NCBI GenBank assembly: GCA_916048095.2 | Contig: OU696572.1 | Location: 2,259,362-2,323,361 of the forward strand | Reading direction: 5' to 3' | Length of the DNA: 64,000 nt | From: Sacculina carcini | Taxonomy: Eukaryota > Arthropoda > Thecostraca > Sacculinidae | Shown here: positions 56,659-64,000 of the stretch, in pieces | Numbering within the stretch: position 1 is the first letter of the stretch | Layout: every line of letters begins with the position of its first letter | The notes under the pieces: model-generated | What the model was told of the DNA's origin: nothing | The model's database searches: none | What the model saw: only the letters and a program-made list of their open reading frames with translations | Program-made: the position numbers and the translations under genes

Positions 56659-58484
56659 CAAGAGCGTAGATTTGTGTCGAGGTTCGGGGAGATGACAGCC
56701 ATCATCAGGACAAATTATATTATCAAAGAATGAGTTGTATTGGTAACGCTTTCATAATTAATACTTTCATCTCTTCTTTTTTTCTCATTTATATATTTTC
56801 CGTTGCATTGATTCTCTGCTGTTTGAAAATGCTTGAATACAATGTTGATAGACTTGTTTTCTTTCGATAGAATTTTGAGTGATTTTCGATTGTTTATACC
56901 AACTACGACTGAATCTGCGCAAACTAATCTGTTTGTGTCTACTCAGCTATTAACCACTTCACAAGCGGGAGGTCCGTGGTTCGAAACCCGACGGAGGATA
57001 ATTTCTTTGGGTAAATTCTATAATCCAACAGCCCCTGTCCACCCAGCAGTAAATGGTACCATATATCAGTCATGTGTTGTGCCATGCATTCTGTGGAGGT
57101 GGCCCTCTCTTATACGTCTTCCGTCCTTGTGGCGCCATAGCGTGGATACGGTCGATTCTGCGGTGGCAGCGAGCTGCACCTGACACATCTGTGTGTTCAT
57201 AAGCTTCGGCTTCCTCCCGTGTAGCAGCTGCCACTTGAGGTCTTTAACATTTAACCCAAAACTAACACTTCAAATGCCAATCATTCATTGATTAATTTCC
57301 CTCAGAGCTGAAGGAGTGTGCCTTGTGCAGACCACCTACTTCATGACCAGCACTCCTTGACGAGAAGCGGCCGCCACATCAATGTTGTCCACCCCGGTGC
57401 CAGCGCGACCAATCAGACGCAAGGACGGTGTGCAGGTCACGACCTCCGAGGTCACACGGGTCGCTGACCTCACCAGCAATGTATCGTGAGTCTATATTAA
57501 TCGCACACACACGTACACACACAGGCGCGCGCGTACATGTTTACATACGTCAACCACATCACAGCACAAGCGTTTAAAAAGAAGCATGACCTTAGGAAGG
57601 CAGGAGCCACGAGACTTTGACTTATTTCTGCGGAAATAAATCGGTGAAAACATACAAGCATACCAACGCCTACATACATTCATACACACACGATCACGTA
57701 AACACTTTCGGTAGGGGATAAAAATACTGCCGCCGTACCAGCTCCGTGTCGTAAAAGAGGCGACTAAAAGCGGACTCTCTGAATCTTCCCTCCGTCTTCT
57801 GCCATATCCCAGGTGGTGAGCGGTAATCCAGCAGGGTCGGCACCCCCTTGAATTGCACCATAGTCTTCTCATAGACCCCATAGTCTTCTCATCGAAATTA
57901 AAAAAATGGGTTTGCCTGGTATTACTTAGTACTTTTTCAAGGCCGCTGAAGTACTGAACCTCACAAGTTCCATACATACGTCCATCTAAGCTTTGTATTG
58001 AAAGTATTATAAGAACAATCACAAATCACGTACGATCAAGACAGTCACACAAGTAGGTTACTACTGAGCGGACCGAGTTGCTTGCAGCACAGATATCAAG
58101 GCCAAGCGATGTGGTGTGATCAGCTGCAACCAATGACAACCAAGCAGAGTTTGACGTCATAAATAGGTGAGTGGGTGAACCAGACCGCCGAACCCCTGGG
58201 GTTCGATAGAACCCAGGTTGGGAACCTCTGCTCTAAACATACATGTCCAGTAAGTGAACAATAGCTTGAATCGTACCATTATTAAAGCTGACAATACAAT
58301 CATAATGAGTGTTTCTTTTGAATGTGGAATGAGTCAGGGCTTGTCTCACCTCGAGTAGTTGAAGGAGTTCTTGATGCGAAGGCTTGAGCACCTGGGTGAC
58401 GTTGAGACCCCGCTGGATCAAAATATCAGCACATATCTGACTGATGCCGTCCGTAATCAGCACATTGCGAATGTTCAAGGCCAT
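47724..58484 (-). CDS. PHGDH: D-3-phosphoglycerate dehydrogenase, 11 coding exons, 581 residues
   Basis: Cytosolic first enzyme of serine synthesis: 3-phosphoglycerate + NAD+ to 3-phosphohydroxypyruvate + NADH. Exons, 5' to 3': 58484-58350, 57491-57340, 56226-56113, 54658-54553, 53451-53319, 52427-52207, 51349-51278, 50678-50516, 49765-49602, 49003-48757, 47962-47724. All introns are GT-AG and phases agree throughout (1746 nt including stop). N-terminal substrate domain about 1-95; GRAGTGVDN at about 73-81; NAD-binding GLGRIG at about 151-156 with acidic Asp at about 174; signature [11 protein letters not shown]; catalytic trio Arg235, Glu264, His286. The C-terminal regulatory part (about 315-581) aligns with the intervening and ACT-like domains of animal PHGDH. 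The chain is about 50 residues longer than human (533), mostly in the last exon. Start chosen at [13 protein letters not shown]; an in-frame ATG 51 bp upstream is less like the family. Confidence 0.92.
48258..48426 (-). repeat. tRNA-Val-like SINE in PHGDH intron 10
   Basis: Orthologue of 18676-18842. Confidence 0.78.
48601..48736. repeat. MITE with ATGTTACGCCCC termini in intron 10
   Basis: 136 bp, inverted ends ATGTTACGCCCC and GGCGTAATGT. Lies 14 bp past the exon 10 donor. Same family as 58532-58676; a partial copy lies at about 49955-50035 in intron 8. Confidence 0.62.
48757..49003 (-). CDS. PHGDH: PHGDH exon 10 (residues 421-503)
   Basis: [20 protein letters not shown] and [20 protein letters not shown]. 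This is the exon whose duplicate in copy A is split by the Polinton; here it is whole. Donor G|GTGAGA. Confidence 0.9.
49602..49765 (-). CDS. PHGDH: PHGDH exon 9 (residues 366-420)
   Basis: [20 protein letters not shown], then [17 protein letters not shown], matching the VNLVNA landmark of animal PHGDH. Acceptor CTTGTAG, donor CAG|GTACGA. Confidence 0.9.
50140..50466 (-). repeat. Full-length tRNA-Val-like SINE in intron 8
   Basis: On the minus strand: head GGACTCCGTGGTGTAGTGGT, anticodon-loop-like CTCACAA, B box GGTTCGAAATCC, then the shared body and a tail near CTTTAACC. About 325 bp. Confidence 0.85.
50516..50678 (-). CDS. PHGDH: PHGDH exon 8 (residues 312-366)
   Basis: [20 protein letters not shown], then [10 protein letters not shown]. 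Donor CAG|GTGGGC at 50515 gives the right phase; a downstream GTATGT would break the frame. A SINE begins about 50 bp into the intron. Confidence 0.85.
50717..51044. repeat. hAT-type MITE in PHGDH intron 7
   Basis: Ends CCGTGGTTCTTAACCTGGG and GGTTAAGAACCACTG; flanks TGATAGCA and CAATAGCA match at six of eight bases. Confidence 0.72.
51278..51349 (-). CDS. PHGDH: PHGDH exon 7 (residues 288-311)
   Basis: 72-bp exon, 24 codons: [18 protein letters not shown] and the end AAAD. Acceptor TACAG, donor GAT|GTAAGT. Confidence 0.9.
51410..51710 (+). repeat. Diverged 3' tail of the CR1-like LINE family in intron 6
   Basis: Resembles the end of the LINE at 8050-8290: GTATCAAGAAGTATTGTTTC for the RDIKKYSF codons, GACAGGACAG before the stop, ATCTCCTGTA, then a CA-rich tail. 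Much older than the copy at 56274. Confidence 0.6.
51980..52161. repeat. MITE with CAGTGGC termini in intron 6
   Basis: Begins CAGTGGCAACACCGAGGGGG and ends TGGCGCAGCCACTG, sharing the GGAAAAATCCTGGCGC end with 11503 and 63430 elements. It ends 46 bp from the exon 6 donor. Confidence 0.6.
52207..52427 (-). CDS. PHGDH: PHGDH exon 6 (residues 214-287), catalytic exon
   Basis: [18 protein letters not shown], then ARGGIVDE with Arg235, DVFGHEPP with Glu264 and CTPHL with His286. I chose acceptor GGGCAG at 52428 because it gives a gap-free match to the family; the upstream ATAG acceptor (exon from 52457) would add ten in-frame residues. Confidence 0.92.
52865..52975. repeat. Dispersed ATATCAT/GGGGCCCC repeat family
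   Basis: Shared pattern: AATATCAT, GGGCCC or GGCGCCC, TCAA(C/T)A, a GC-rich block (CCCCGGCCGGGGG) and CTACGGCTC. Other members: about 1400-1500, 9675-9770, 26755-26850, 44240-44330, 49080-49170 and 55995-56105. Family and mechanism unknown. Confidence 0.6.
53319..53451 (-). CDS. PHGDH: PHGDH exon 5 (residues 170-214)
   Basis: [20 protein letters not shown]; the Asp after Tyr is the NAD-selective acidic residue. Continues to [15 protein letters not shown]. Donor C|GTACGC, phase 1. Confidence 0.92.
53469..54171. mobile_element. Inverted-repeat element with 17-bp minisatellite core, split by a SINE
   Basis: Ends are inverse copies: TTTGGCGTATG to GGACTGCTCCTTCTT on the left, and AAGAAGGAGCAATCCGAAGC to CATATACGCCAAA on the right. 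The core is repeats of TCAGTGACTTTAAGACC (53540-53600 and 53940-54090). The SINE lies between the two repeat blocks. No ORF. Confidence 0.78.
53600..53940 (+). repeat. Full-length tRNA-Val-like SINE in intron 4
   Basis: Best copy. The head of about 70 bp folds as a tRNA: acceptor CTCCG/CGGAG, anticodon arm CCCGC-CTCACAA-GCGGG (anticodon CAC, valine), and B box GGTTCGAAACC. The body of about 260 bp ends near CTTTAACCTTAA. Confidence 0.88.
54553..54658 (-). CDS. PHGDH: PHGDH exon 4 (residues 134-169)
   Basis: [20 protein letters not shown] then IGREVAHRM: start of the Rossmann fold with GxGxxG. Acceptor ACGCAG, donor AAG|GTAAGT, phase 0. Confidence 0.93.
55165..55290. repeat. Dispersed repeat, inverse of 29630-29745
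   Basis: Located in PHGDH intron 3. Preceded by (CA)n and (TA)n runs at 54988-55022. Confidence 0.6.
55785..55820. other. Perfect GC-rich hairpin
   Basis: 16-bp arms AGGCGCGCGTGGGACA and TGTCCCACGCGCGCCT with a GCGA loop, inside PHGDH intron 3. Confidence 0.85.
56113..56226 (-). CDS. PHGDH: PHGDH exon 3 (residues 96-134)
   Basis: [20 protein letters not shown] and a WER end. The acceptor GATAG is preceded by a long (TG)n, with almost no pyrimidine tract. Donor CG|GTGTGT, phase 2. Confidence 0.9.
56274..56505 (+). repeat. 5'-truncated copy of the CR1-like LINE in intron 2
   Basis: Nearly identical to 8036-8268, including the [20 protein letters not shown] codons, the stop and the GAGTACACACACA tail. 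CA runs lie on both sides. Confidence 0.88.
56607..56655. repeat. (CA)n microsatellite in intron 2
   Basis: Followed by a fragment of the GTCGAGG dispersed repeat (about 56673). Confidence 0.9.
56955..57250 (+). repeat. SINE in intron 2, head truncated
   Basis: Starts inside the tRNA-like anticodon stem (CACAAGCGGGAGG), then B box GGTTCGAAACCC and the full body. Confidence 0.82.
57340..57491 (-). CDS. PHGDH: PHGDH exon 2 (residues 46-96)
   Basis: [16 protein letters not shown], then [17 protein letters not shown], the conserved substrate/cofactor loop. Acceptor ATATAG preceded by (TG)n; donor AA|GTAGGT, phase 2. Confidence 0.92.
57700..57935. repeat. Possible unclassified short interspersed repeat in intron 1
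   Basis: GTAGGGGATAAAAATACTGC, GTAAAAGAGGCGACTAAAAG and TGGTGAGCGGTAATCCAGCA look like conserved dispersed-repeat sequence from their style, but there is only one copy in the window. Confidence 0.3.
57940..58232. repeat. hAT-type MITE fragment in intron 1
   Basis: Shares ATCACAAATCACGTACGATC with 10203 and ends AGGTTGGGAACCTCTG; the left end is eroded. Confidence 0.6.
58350..58484 (-). CDS. PHGDH: PHGDH exon 1 (residues 1-45)
   Basis: [13 protein letters not shown] to LLQLLE, first beta-alpha unit of the substrate-binding domain. Donor GAG|GTGAGA, phase 0. Confidence 0.9.
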
Positions 58485-58531
58485 CTGCACAATGTAACAC
58501 AGCAGTAATTTGTTTAGAATTGGAACTAAGG

Positions 58532-58676
58532 ACATTGCGCCCCAGGGTACATTTGGTCTAACTTCAGTCCCCTCTCATTTTCTCTTTCTGAACTAACCTA
58601 GCCTTACTAACTTAACCGAACCCAGCCTAACCTAACATAGAGAGATAAAATAATTAACATACCTGGGGCGTAACAT
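58532..58676. repeat. MITE 48 bp upstream of the PHGDH start codon
   Basis: 145 bp. Left end ACATTGCGCCCCAGGGTAC and right end (minus strand) ATGTTACGCCCCAGGTATG. The inner TAACCTAGCC/CCTAACCTAAC resembles the intron 10 copy. It would lie in the 5' UTR or core promoter of PHGDH. Confidence 0.62.
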
Positions 58677-58749
58677 CATGATTGCCTGTAGTGCAGTAGT
58701 GGGCAAGCTTTTCAGACAAGGGGTCACTGCTAACCTCTGCACTGTGCCG

Positions 58750-59098
58750 AGGACTAAACACAAGGCTGAAGGTTAAAGGCCTCAAGTGACAACTGCTACA
58801 CGGGAAGAAGCCGAAGTTTATGAACACACAGTTGTGCCCCGTGCAGTTCGCTGCCAACGCAGAGCCAACCCTATCCACGCTATGGCGCCACAAGGACGTA
58901 AGACGTATTAGAGAGGACCACCTCCCCGGAATGCATGACACAACACATGACTGATATCTGGTACCATCATTTACTGCTGGGTGGACAGGGGCTGTTGGAT
59001 TATAGAATTCGCCCAAACAGAGCTTCCTCCGCCGGGTTTAGAACCGCGGATCCCCCGTTTGTTAGACGGGTGTGCCACCACTACACCACGGAGTCCAA
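58750..59098 (-). repeat. Full-length SINE upstream of PHGDH
   Basis: Minus strand, head GGACTCCGTGGTGTAGTGGT; its B box is mutated (GGTTCTAAACCC). Ends near CCTTTAACCTTC. Confidence 0.83.
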
Positions 59099-59159
59099 CA
59101 CACGTTTGACGAGAATTTGTCCGTTTTTCATATGTTGTTACACAGAGAACAGTAATGAT

Positions 59160-61445
59160 TAGGGCTGTCAGAAGAGTAACCTAAAAATCAGAAAAAACTC
59201 ACTTTATTTTCGAGAAAAAGTAACCTAAAAAGTAACCTAAAAAAACCTATGAGTTTTAATGTTATTATCACATTTGCACATCACATGTGTACCACGCCTT
59301 TGCTGATTAGTGCGCTACAGGAAATACACGGTTTGTCTATGGTTTGTTTGTGAACCTAAAAAGTCACCTAATAACCTATAAGAAGGTAACCTAAAATAAC
59401 CTAATCTTCGTAAAAATAACCTTAAAAAAGGTCAATTTCAGTTTGCAGTTCTGAAGGAAGAAACTACACCAGTCCTTCTTTTCTATCCTCTTTCCGAGTT
59501 GGTACTATTTTTCCACCCTCTATCCGATCTGGAACCATTTTTACAACAAACCACCAAAAGTGACTAAATATTGTTTGGCTAACATCGCAAAAAGGAGCAT
59601 AACCATCAAAATGTAATTTAAAAGTGGAAAGATAATACAAGAGTGAAATACACTAATTGCAAATGTAAATATTTCAGTAATGATCGCAATAATGTTTTAT
59701 ATACTGTTTCAACGGAACCTAATAACTAGGGCTGTCAAAAAAGTAACCTAAAAATCAGAAAAAAGTAACTTTATTTTCGAGAAAAAGTAACCTAAAAAAG
59801 TAACCTAAAAATAACCTATGAGTTTTAATGTTATTATCACATTTGCATCGCTATATCACATGTGTATCACGCCTTTGCTGATTAGTGCGCTATAGGAAAT
59901 ACACGGTTTGTTTGTGGTTTGTTTGTGAACCTAAAGAATCACCTAATAACCTATAAGAAGGCAACCTAAAATAACCTAATCTTCGTAAAAATAACCTTAA
60001 AAAAGGTCAATTTCAGTTTGCAGTTCTGAAGGAAGAAACTACACCAGTCCTTCTTTTCTATCCTCTTTCCGAGTTGGTACTATTTTTCCACCCTCTCTCC
60101 GATCTGGTACCATTTTTACAACAAACCACCAAAAGTGACTAAATATTGTTTGGCTAACATCGCAAAAAGGAGCATAACCATCAAAATGTAATTTAAAAGT
60201 GGAAAGATAATACAGGAGTGAAATACACCAATTGCAAATGTAAATATTTCAGTAATGGTCGCAATAATGTTTTATATATTGTTTCAGCGGAACTTTTTAT
60301 CAAATAGCACGTACTACAGCTTGTATAATAGTGTTGGCGTAAACACTGCAAGTGTGAATGCCCCCGTCCTCCCATATGTAGCACCCTGTGCTCACAGTCT
60401 TATAAATGTCAAACGTGGGAAAATGGCTGTATATCACCCCCTGAAAATCCCGTGCAAATTCCTGTTCAAGTAAATTCGTACTGTCAAGTGCTACAGTGCA
60501 GTATCTGTTAAGGAGAGCTCACACGTCGTACTATACCACGCTCCAAACATCTCACGAAACCCTCCGGTTCGTGGGCATTTCCTAAAACGGAATGACGCTA
60601 TCCTGCGTACCCAAAAACGTGTAAATATTGAGTAGCACAGATATGAAGGTGAATATCAATTGGTGAATCCTAACAGCAGAAATTTTGAAATTTCATGATC
60701 TTGAGACCTAATATTCCATCTCTTTTCCTATTTTATACTCATATATACCATTTTTGTACCTCTTATCTGCCGAACTTCGTGGTAAACTTACTTAATAACA
60801 AGACAAATAACAAAAGGTAACCTGACGCTAAAAATGTAACCTAAAAGCAAAAAAGTAACCTTAAAGCAAAAAAAGTAACCTAACGATGAAAAAGTAACTT
60901 TTGGTAACCTAATAACTTTTTTAATAATTATCGTACACCACTGTTTCATGCAGTTTTAGGTAGCTTATGAAAAAGTGACCTTTAGGTGAAAAAGTAACTT
61001 TATTAACTTTTGACAGCCCTACTAATAACCTAAAACCTAAACCTAATGAGACCTAAACCTAATAAACCTAATGAGACCTAAACCTAATAAACCTAATGAG
61101 ACCTAATATTCCATCTCATTTCCTATTTTATCCTCATATATACCGTTTTTGTACCTCTTTTCTGCAAAAAGTCACCGAACTTCGTGGTAAACTTACTTAA
61201 TAACAAGACAAATAACAAAAGGTAACCTGACGCTAAAAATGTAACCTAAAAGCAAAAAAGTAACCTAAAAGCAAAAAATTAACCTAAAAGCAAAAAAAGT
61301 AACCTAACGATGAAAAAGTAACTTTTGGTAACCTAATAACTTTTTTAATAATTATCGTACACCACTGTTTCATGCAGTTTTAGGTAGCTTATGAAAAAGT
61401 GACCTTTAGGTGTAAAAGTAACTTTATTAACTTTTGACAGTCCTA
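59160..61445. mobile_element. hAT-type non-autonomous element, outer copy
   Basis: Ends TAGGGCTGTCAGAAGAGTAA and the inverse GACAGTCCTA. Perfect 8-bp target duplication GTAATGAT at 59152-59159 and 61446-61453. The interior is made of AAAGTAACCTAAAA repeats with no transposase. Split by a second member. Confidence 0.88.
59727..61021. mobile_element. hAT-type element of the same family nested in the outer copy
   Basis: Ends TAGGGCTGTCAAAAAAGTAA and TTTTGACAGCCCTA. Perfect 8-bp target duplication CTAATAAC at 59719-59726 and 61022-61029. Length 1295 bp; aligns with the outer copy on both sides. Confidence 0.9.
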
Positions 61446-61453
61446 GTAATGAT

Positions 61454-62200
61454 TTACACATATACAGTTAAAAGGTAGAATGTCAACCTACCAATCACAA
61501 TTCAAAATAATTGTATTAATTTTGAGGTGGGCGCAAAAATGCCAATATATAAATTTTTTGGAATTATTCAGGAAATATTTAAATTACTAACTGACAATCA
61601 TATCGATGACATATTCAAGCTGCAAATATCTTATTGTTATAAGCAAGCATTCGCAAACCAATTACCAAATGAAAATTCTTGTAATGGAAAATATACATAA
61701 TAAAAATACAATTATTTATGATTAAATATTAATAAAAATCAAGTTGAAATTAATTCATATGAATAAAAGTCTATACATGGAATTTATTCATAAAATCTTG
61801 GATATAATACTACTTTCAAAATATTTTCAATGTATAGGAAATAATATATTGCCTAAGTGAACGAACTAAATATTTCTACTTCAGATCGTGTAACGCAAAT
61901 ATTACAACAATTTCGCGGATCTGCAAATCTTGCGCTATTTTTGGCCAATAATTGAGTTTCACCTTATGAACGGTATCTTCAGGCCAATTCCGTTGGTGTG
62001 CGTGTGTGCGTGTACGTGTGTGCGTGTGCGTACTTTCACAATCACTGTCAAAACAACACTACGCTTACCAACTCGAAGACGCTGACTTATATAGACAACG
62101 CAATTAAAAAAACGCCTACAATTGCAGTGCTAACAAATCGATTGAGCCACTTGTATATGTCGGCCCCCGCATATTGGAATGAACATCTGTCCTGCTCATG
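61454..62200. other. AT-rich DNA, no gene seen
   Basis: Only a GTGTGCGTGTACG microsatellite at about 61997-62030. Confidence 0.5.
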
Positions 62201-62204
62201 GTGT

Positions 62205-62305
62205 CGACCAATAGGAGAACGGCTTGTTAAATCTGCGATGTAACGACGTCGCTGATTGGTCGCCGCTCTAGCGATCAAAACACGCGCTCAACGCGTGCTC
62301 AACGG
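62205..62305 (+). promoter_or_regulatory. Candidate promoter and first-exon donor (weak)
   Basis: Inverted CCAAT boxes (GACCAAT at 62206 and ATTGGTC at 62254) flank an ACGACGTCGC site (CRE-like half). Downstream CAACG|GTAAGCC could be a first-exon splice donor. No TATA box; no downstream coding exon in the window. Confidence 0.25.
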
Positions 62306-62759
62306 TAAGCCGAATTGTATACGGCTGTAGAAAAATCGGAATATATTGTGAAATCGTGTTTATAGCGATGTAATTAAATTGGGGTAACTATATGTCTTTC
62401 TCCGGCTGTCTGGCCTGTTCGGATTCTTTTTGTAGAATCCTTCAAATATCCGGAGCTTCCAAACATTTGGCCTCTAAAAGTCAGTGAAAATATTTAGCCT
62501 CAAAAAGTCTATTTAAAAATTTAGCTTATAAAAAGGTCATTTTCGAGAAAAATAATCGAAGATCAATTTATAAAAAGGTCTATTTATTGTGTACAAGTGT
62601 CCTCTTACGGGATTGGGAATATGACCACCCTATAATATGGCTAACAAATAGAATATTATATCAAAAACGTGTTCAAGTTAACTGGTACTTGGTACATATA
62701 ATTTTTTTCTAATATATTTCTTATATATATATATATATAATTAATAATCGGTTCAACAC

Positions 62760-63020
62760 AGTAGCGAATCCAGAGTGCAATTTGTGGGGGGCTGAACTAT
62801 TTTTGAGGGGCTGAGTTATTTTTCAATGATATATACACACATTTACAAACGCATTATGCGCGAATATGCTTTGCGATAATGCTTAAATCAACAAACTCTA
62901 CAAAAATATACTTTTCTTTAATCACTTTTAGTGAATCTCTTGGTTAGGAGGAGTTGATGGAAATATTTTGTGGGGGGGTTCAGCCCCCTGAGCCCCCGCC
63001 CCCCTGGGATCCGGCAGTGG
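62760..63020. repeat. Degraded MITE
   Basis: Starts CAGTAGCGAATCCAGAG and ends CTGGGATCCGGCAGTGG, similar to inverted ends; poly-G/poly-C stretches inside. Confidence 0.5.
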
Positions 63021-63135
63021 TTAATATATAAAACTCAGCATATATTTTAACTGCTATAATTATGTGTTAGCCGCTATAATTGCGCATAAATTCACACAAA
63101 AAACTTGGGAAAAGCAGCAATGTTTACAAAAAGTC

Positions 63136-63295
63136 CAGTGGCGTAGTCAGTCCAGCTGCTATTGGGGCCTCAGTAAGAATTGCCTCTCCTAACATTTCCC
63201 TGTATGAGTTTGCACGTAGTTTTGTCGCAGGTAAATTAGCAGAAATGTGCAGAATTTGTTTTGGACACTTATCTCCTCTCCTATGTACGCCACTG
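63136..63295. repeat. 160-bp MITE with CAGTGGCGTA termini
   Basis: Left CAGTGGCGTAG, right GTACGCCACTG. The long ORF crossing it is not considered coding. Confidence 0.65.
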
Positions 63296-63429
63296 TCAGG
63301 AAATTGGATCAAATCCGGTGTACTTCGCTCCCATGTGCGCTGTTCACGCATATGCTCATATCTGACATCCATATTTGGCGTCTGGATAGTGTACATAGTC
63401 CACGACAACAGCGTTTTTGCGGTGCTATA

Positions 63430-63619
63430 CAGTGGCGGCGCCAGGATTTTTCCTGCTCGGTCTAAGAAAAATGATGTTGGACCATGGCCAAATATATGGA
63501 ACCACACTCGAAGGGATCACAAGTCTGGATTTTTAGAGGCCTCAGAGAAATTCGACGCATTTTTGTCGGGGAGAGGGGGGGCGTTAACCCCTCGGAGCTC
63601 CCCCTTGGCGCCGCCACTG
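63430..63619. repeat. 190-bp MITE with CAGTGGCGGCGCC termini
   Basis: 13-bp perfect inverted ends (CAGTGGCGGCGCC and GGCGCCGCCACTG), then GGATTTTTCC as at 11503. No exact target duplication. Confidence 0.72.
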
Positions 63620-64000
63620 ATGTTGTCTTGAAATTTGAAGGCTGTCTTTCTGGGTCAAGTGGTGTCCTACTAACTTGCATGCTGGTTTCAGAACATTTCG
63701 TTGAGTGATTTTCAAACATTGGCGTAGCGTACGGAAGGGGTTGATGTATTGGCATGCATATTTCTTGCGCGTAATCATTTTGGTAAAGGTATTGTGCCTA
63801 AAACAGCGTTATGCCTGAAGCACAGGACGATCATAAATTACTATTTCATGAATTGACGACACATTTTGTAGTTTACATGTAATCATTTCTTATGAAATTA
63901 TTTTTCACGTTTTATGCTTTATATTTTTGCTGGATAATACGCTCCATTAACAATATATTTGTAGAAAAAGTGTGCAACGCTCATGTGTTATAAAGAGTTC
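63620..64000. other. No feature seen to window end
   Basis: AT-rich single-copy-looking DNA without ORF or repeat structure. Confidence 0.4.

Noticed and set aside
63080..63631. 183-codon ORF near the right end
   Set aside because: It runs through two MITEs (63136-63295 and 63430-63619) with no domain; probably chance.

Overview
The window is animal nuclear DNA, most likely from an arthropod and plausibly a crustacean. Evidence is the pile-up of animal transposons (Ty3/gypsy, CR1-like LINEs, Tc1/pogo, hAT, Helitron-like, Polinton), abundant CA/TG microsatellites, a tRNA-derived SINE, and (CCTAA)n tracts, which are the complement of the arthropod telomere unit TTAGG. The organism call is inference. 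No prokaryotic operon or CRISPR array was seen.

The host gene is D-3-phosphoglycerate dehydrogenase (PHGDH) on the minus strand. I could build all 11 coding exons between 58484 (start codon) and 47724 (stop). Phases agree at every junction, the model encodes 581 residues, and the NAD-binding and catalytic residues are present. Its introns carry SINEs, MITEs, LINE tails and microsatellites. Six of the ten splice acceptors are preceded by TG-rich tracts.

The left part is a second, partial copy of the 3' end of this locus. Copy A (about 905-26866) and copy B (about 34346-49187) are collinear on the same strand and include PHGDH exons 10 and 11 plus 3' flank. Because the copies picked up different insertions, each shows the empty or unfilled state of the other. 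Only in A: a Tc1-like element (2462-3579), a CR1-like LINE (4168-8295), a 4.9 kb stretch with a CR1/L2-like LINE (about 11578-16452), and a 7.25 kb Polinton (19201-26450) sitting inside duplicated exon 10. Only in B: a pogo/Tigger element (36891-39363) and a decayed Ty3/gypsy element (about 36798-43260).

Between the copies (26867-34345) lie a Helitron-like element with internal tandem repeats, a long foldback hairpin inside a minisatellite, and a second Ty3/gypsy element whose 5' LTR ends at the first base of copy B. To the right of PHGDH (59160-61445) a hAT-type element contains a second member of its own family, each with its own perfect 8-bp target duplication. The last 2.5 kb holds short MITEs and one weak promoter-like segment.

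Nearly all transposon ORFs are broken by stops, frameshifts or deletions, as described entry by entry. The PHGDH model is the only intact multi-exon host gene seen.
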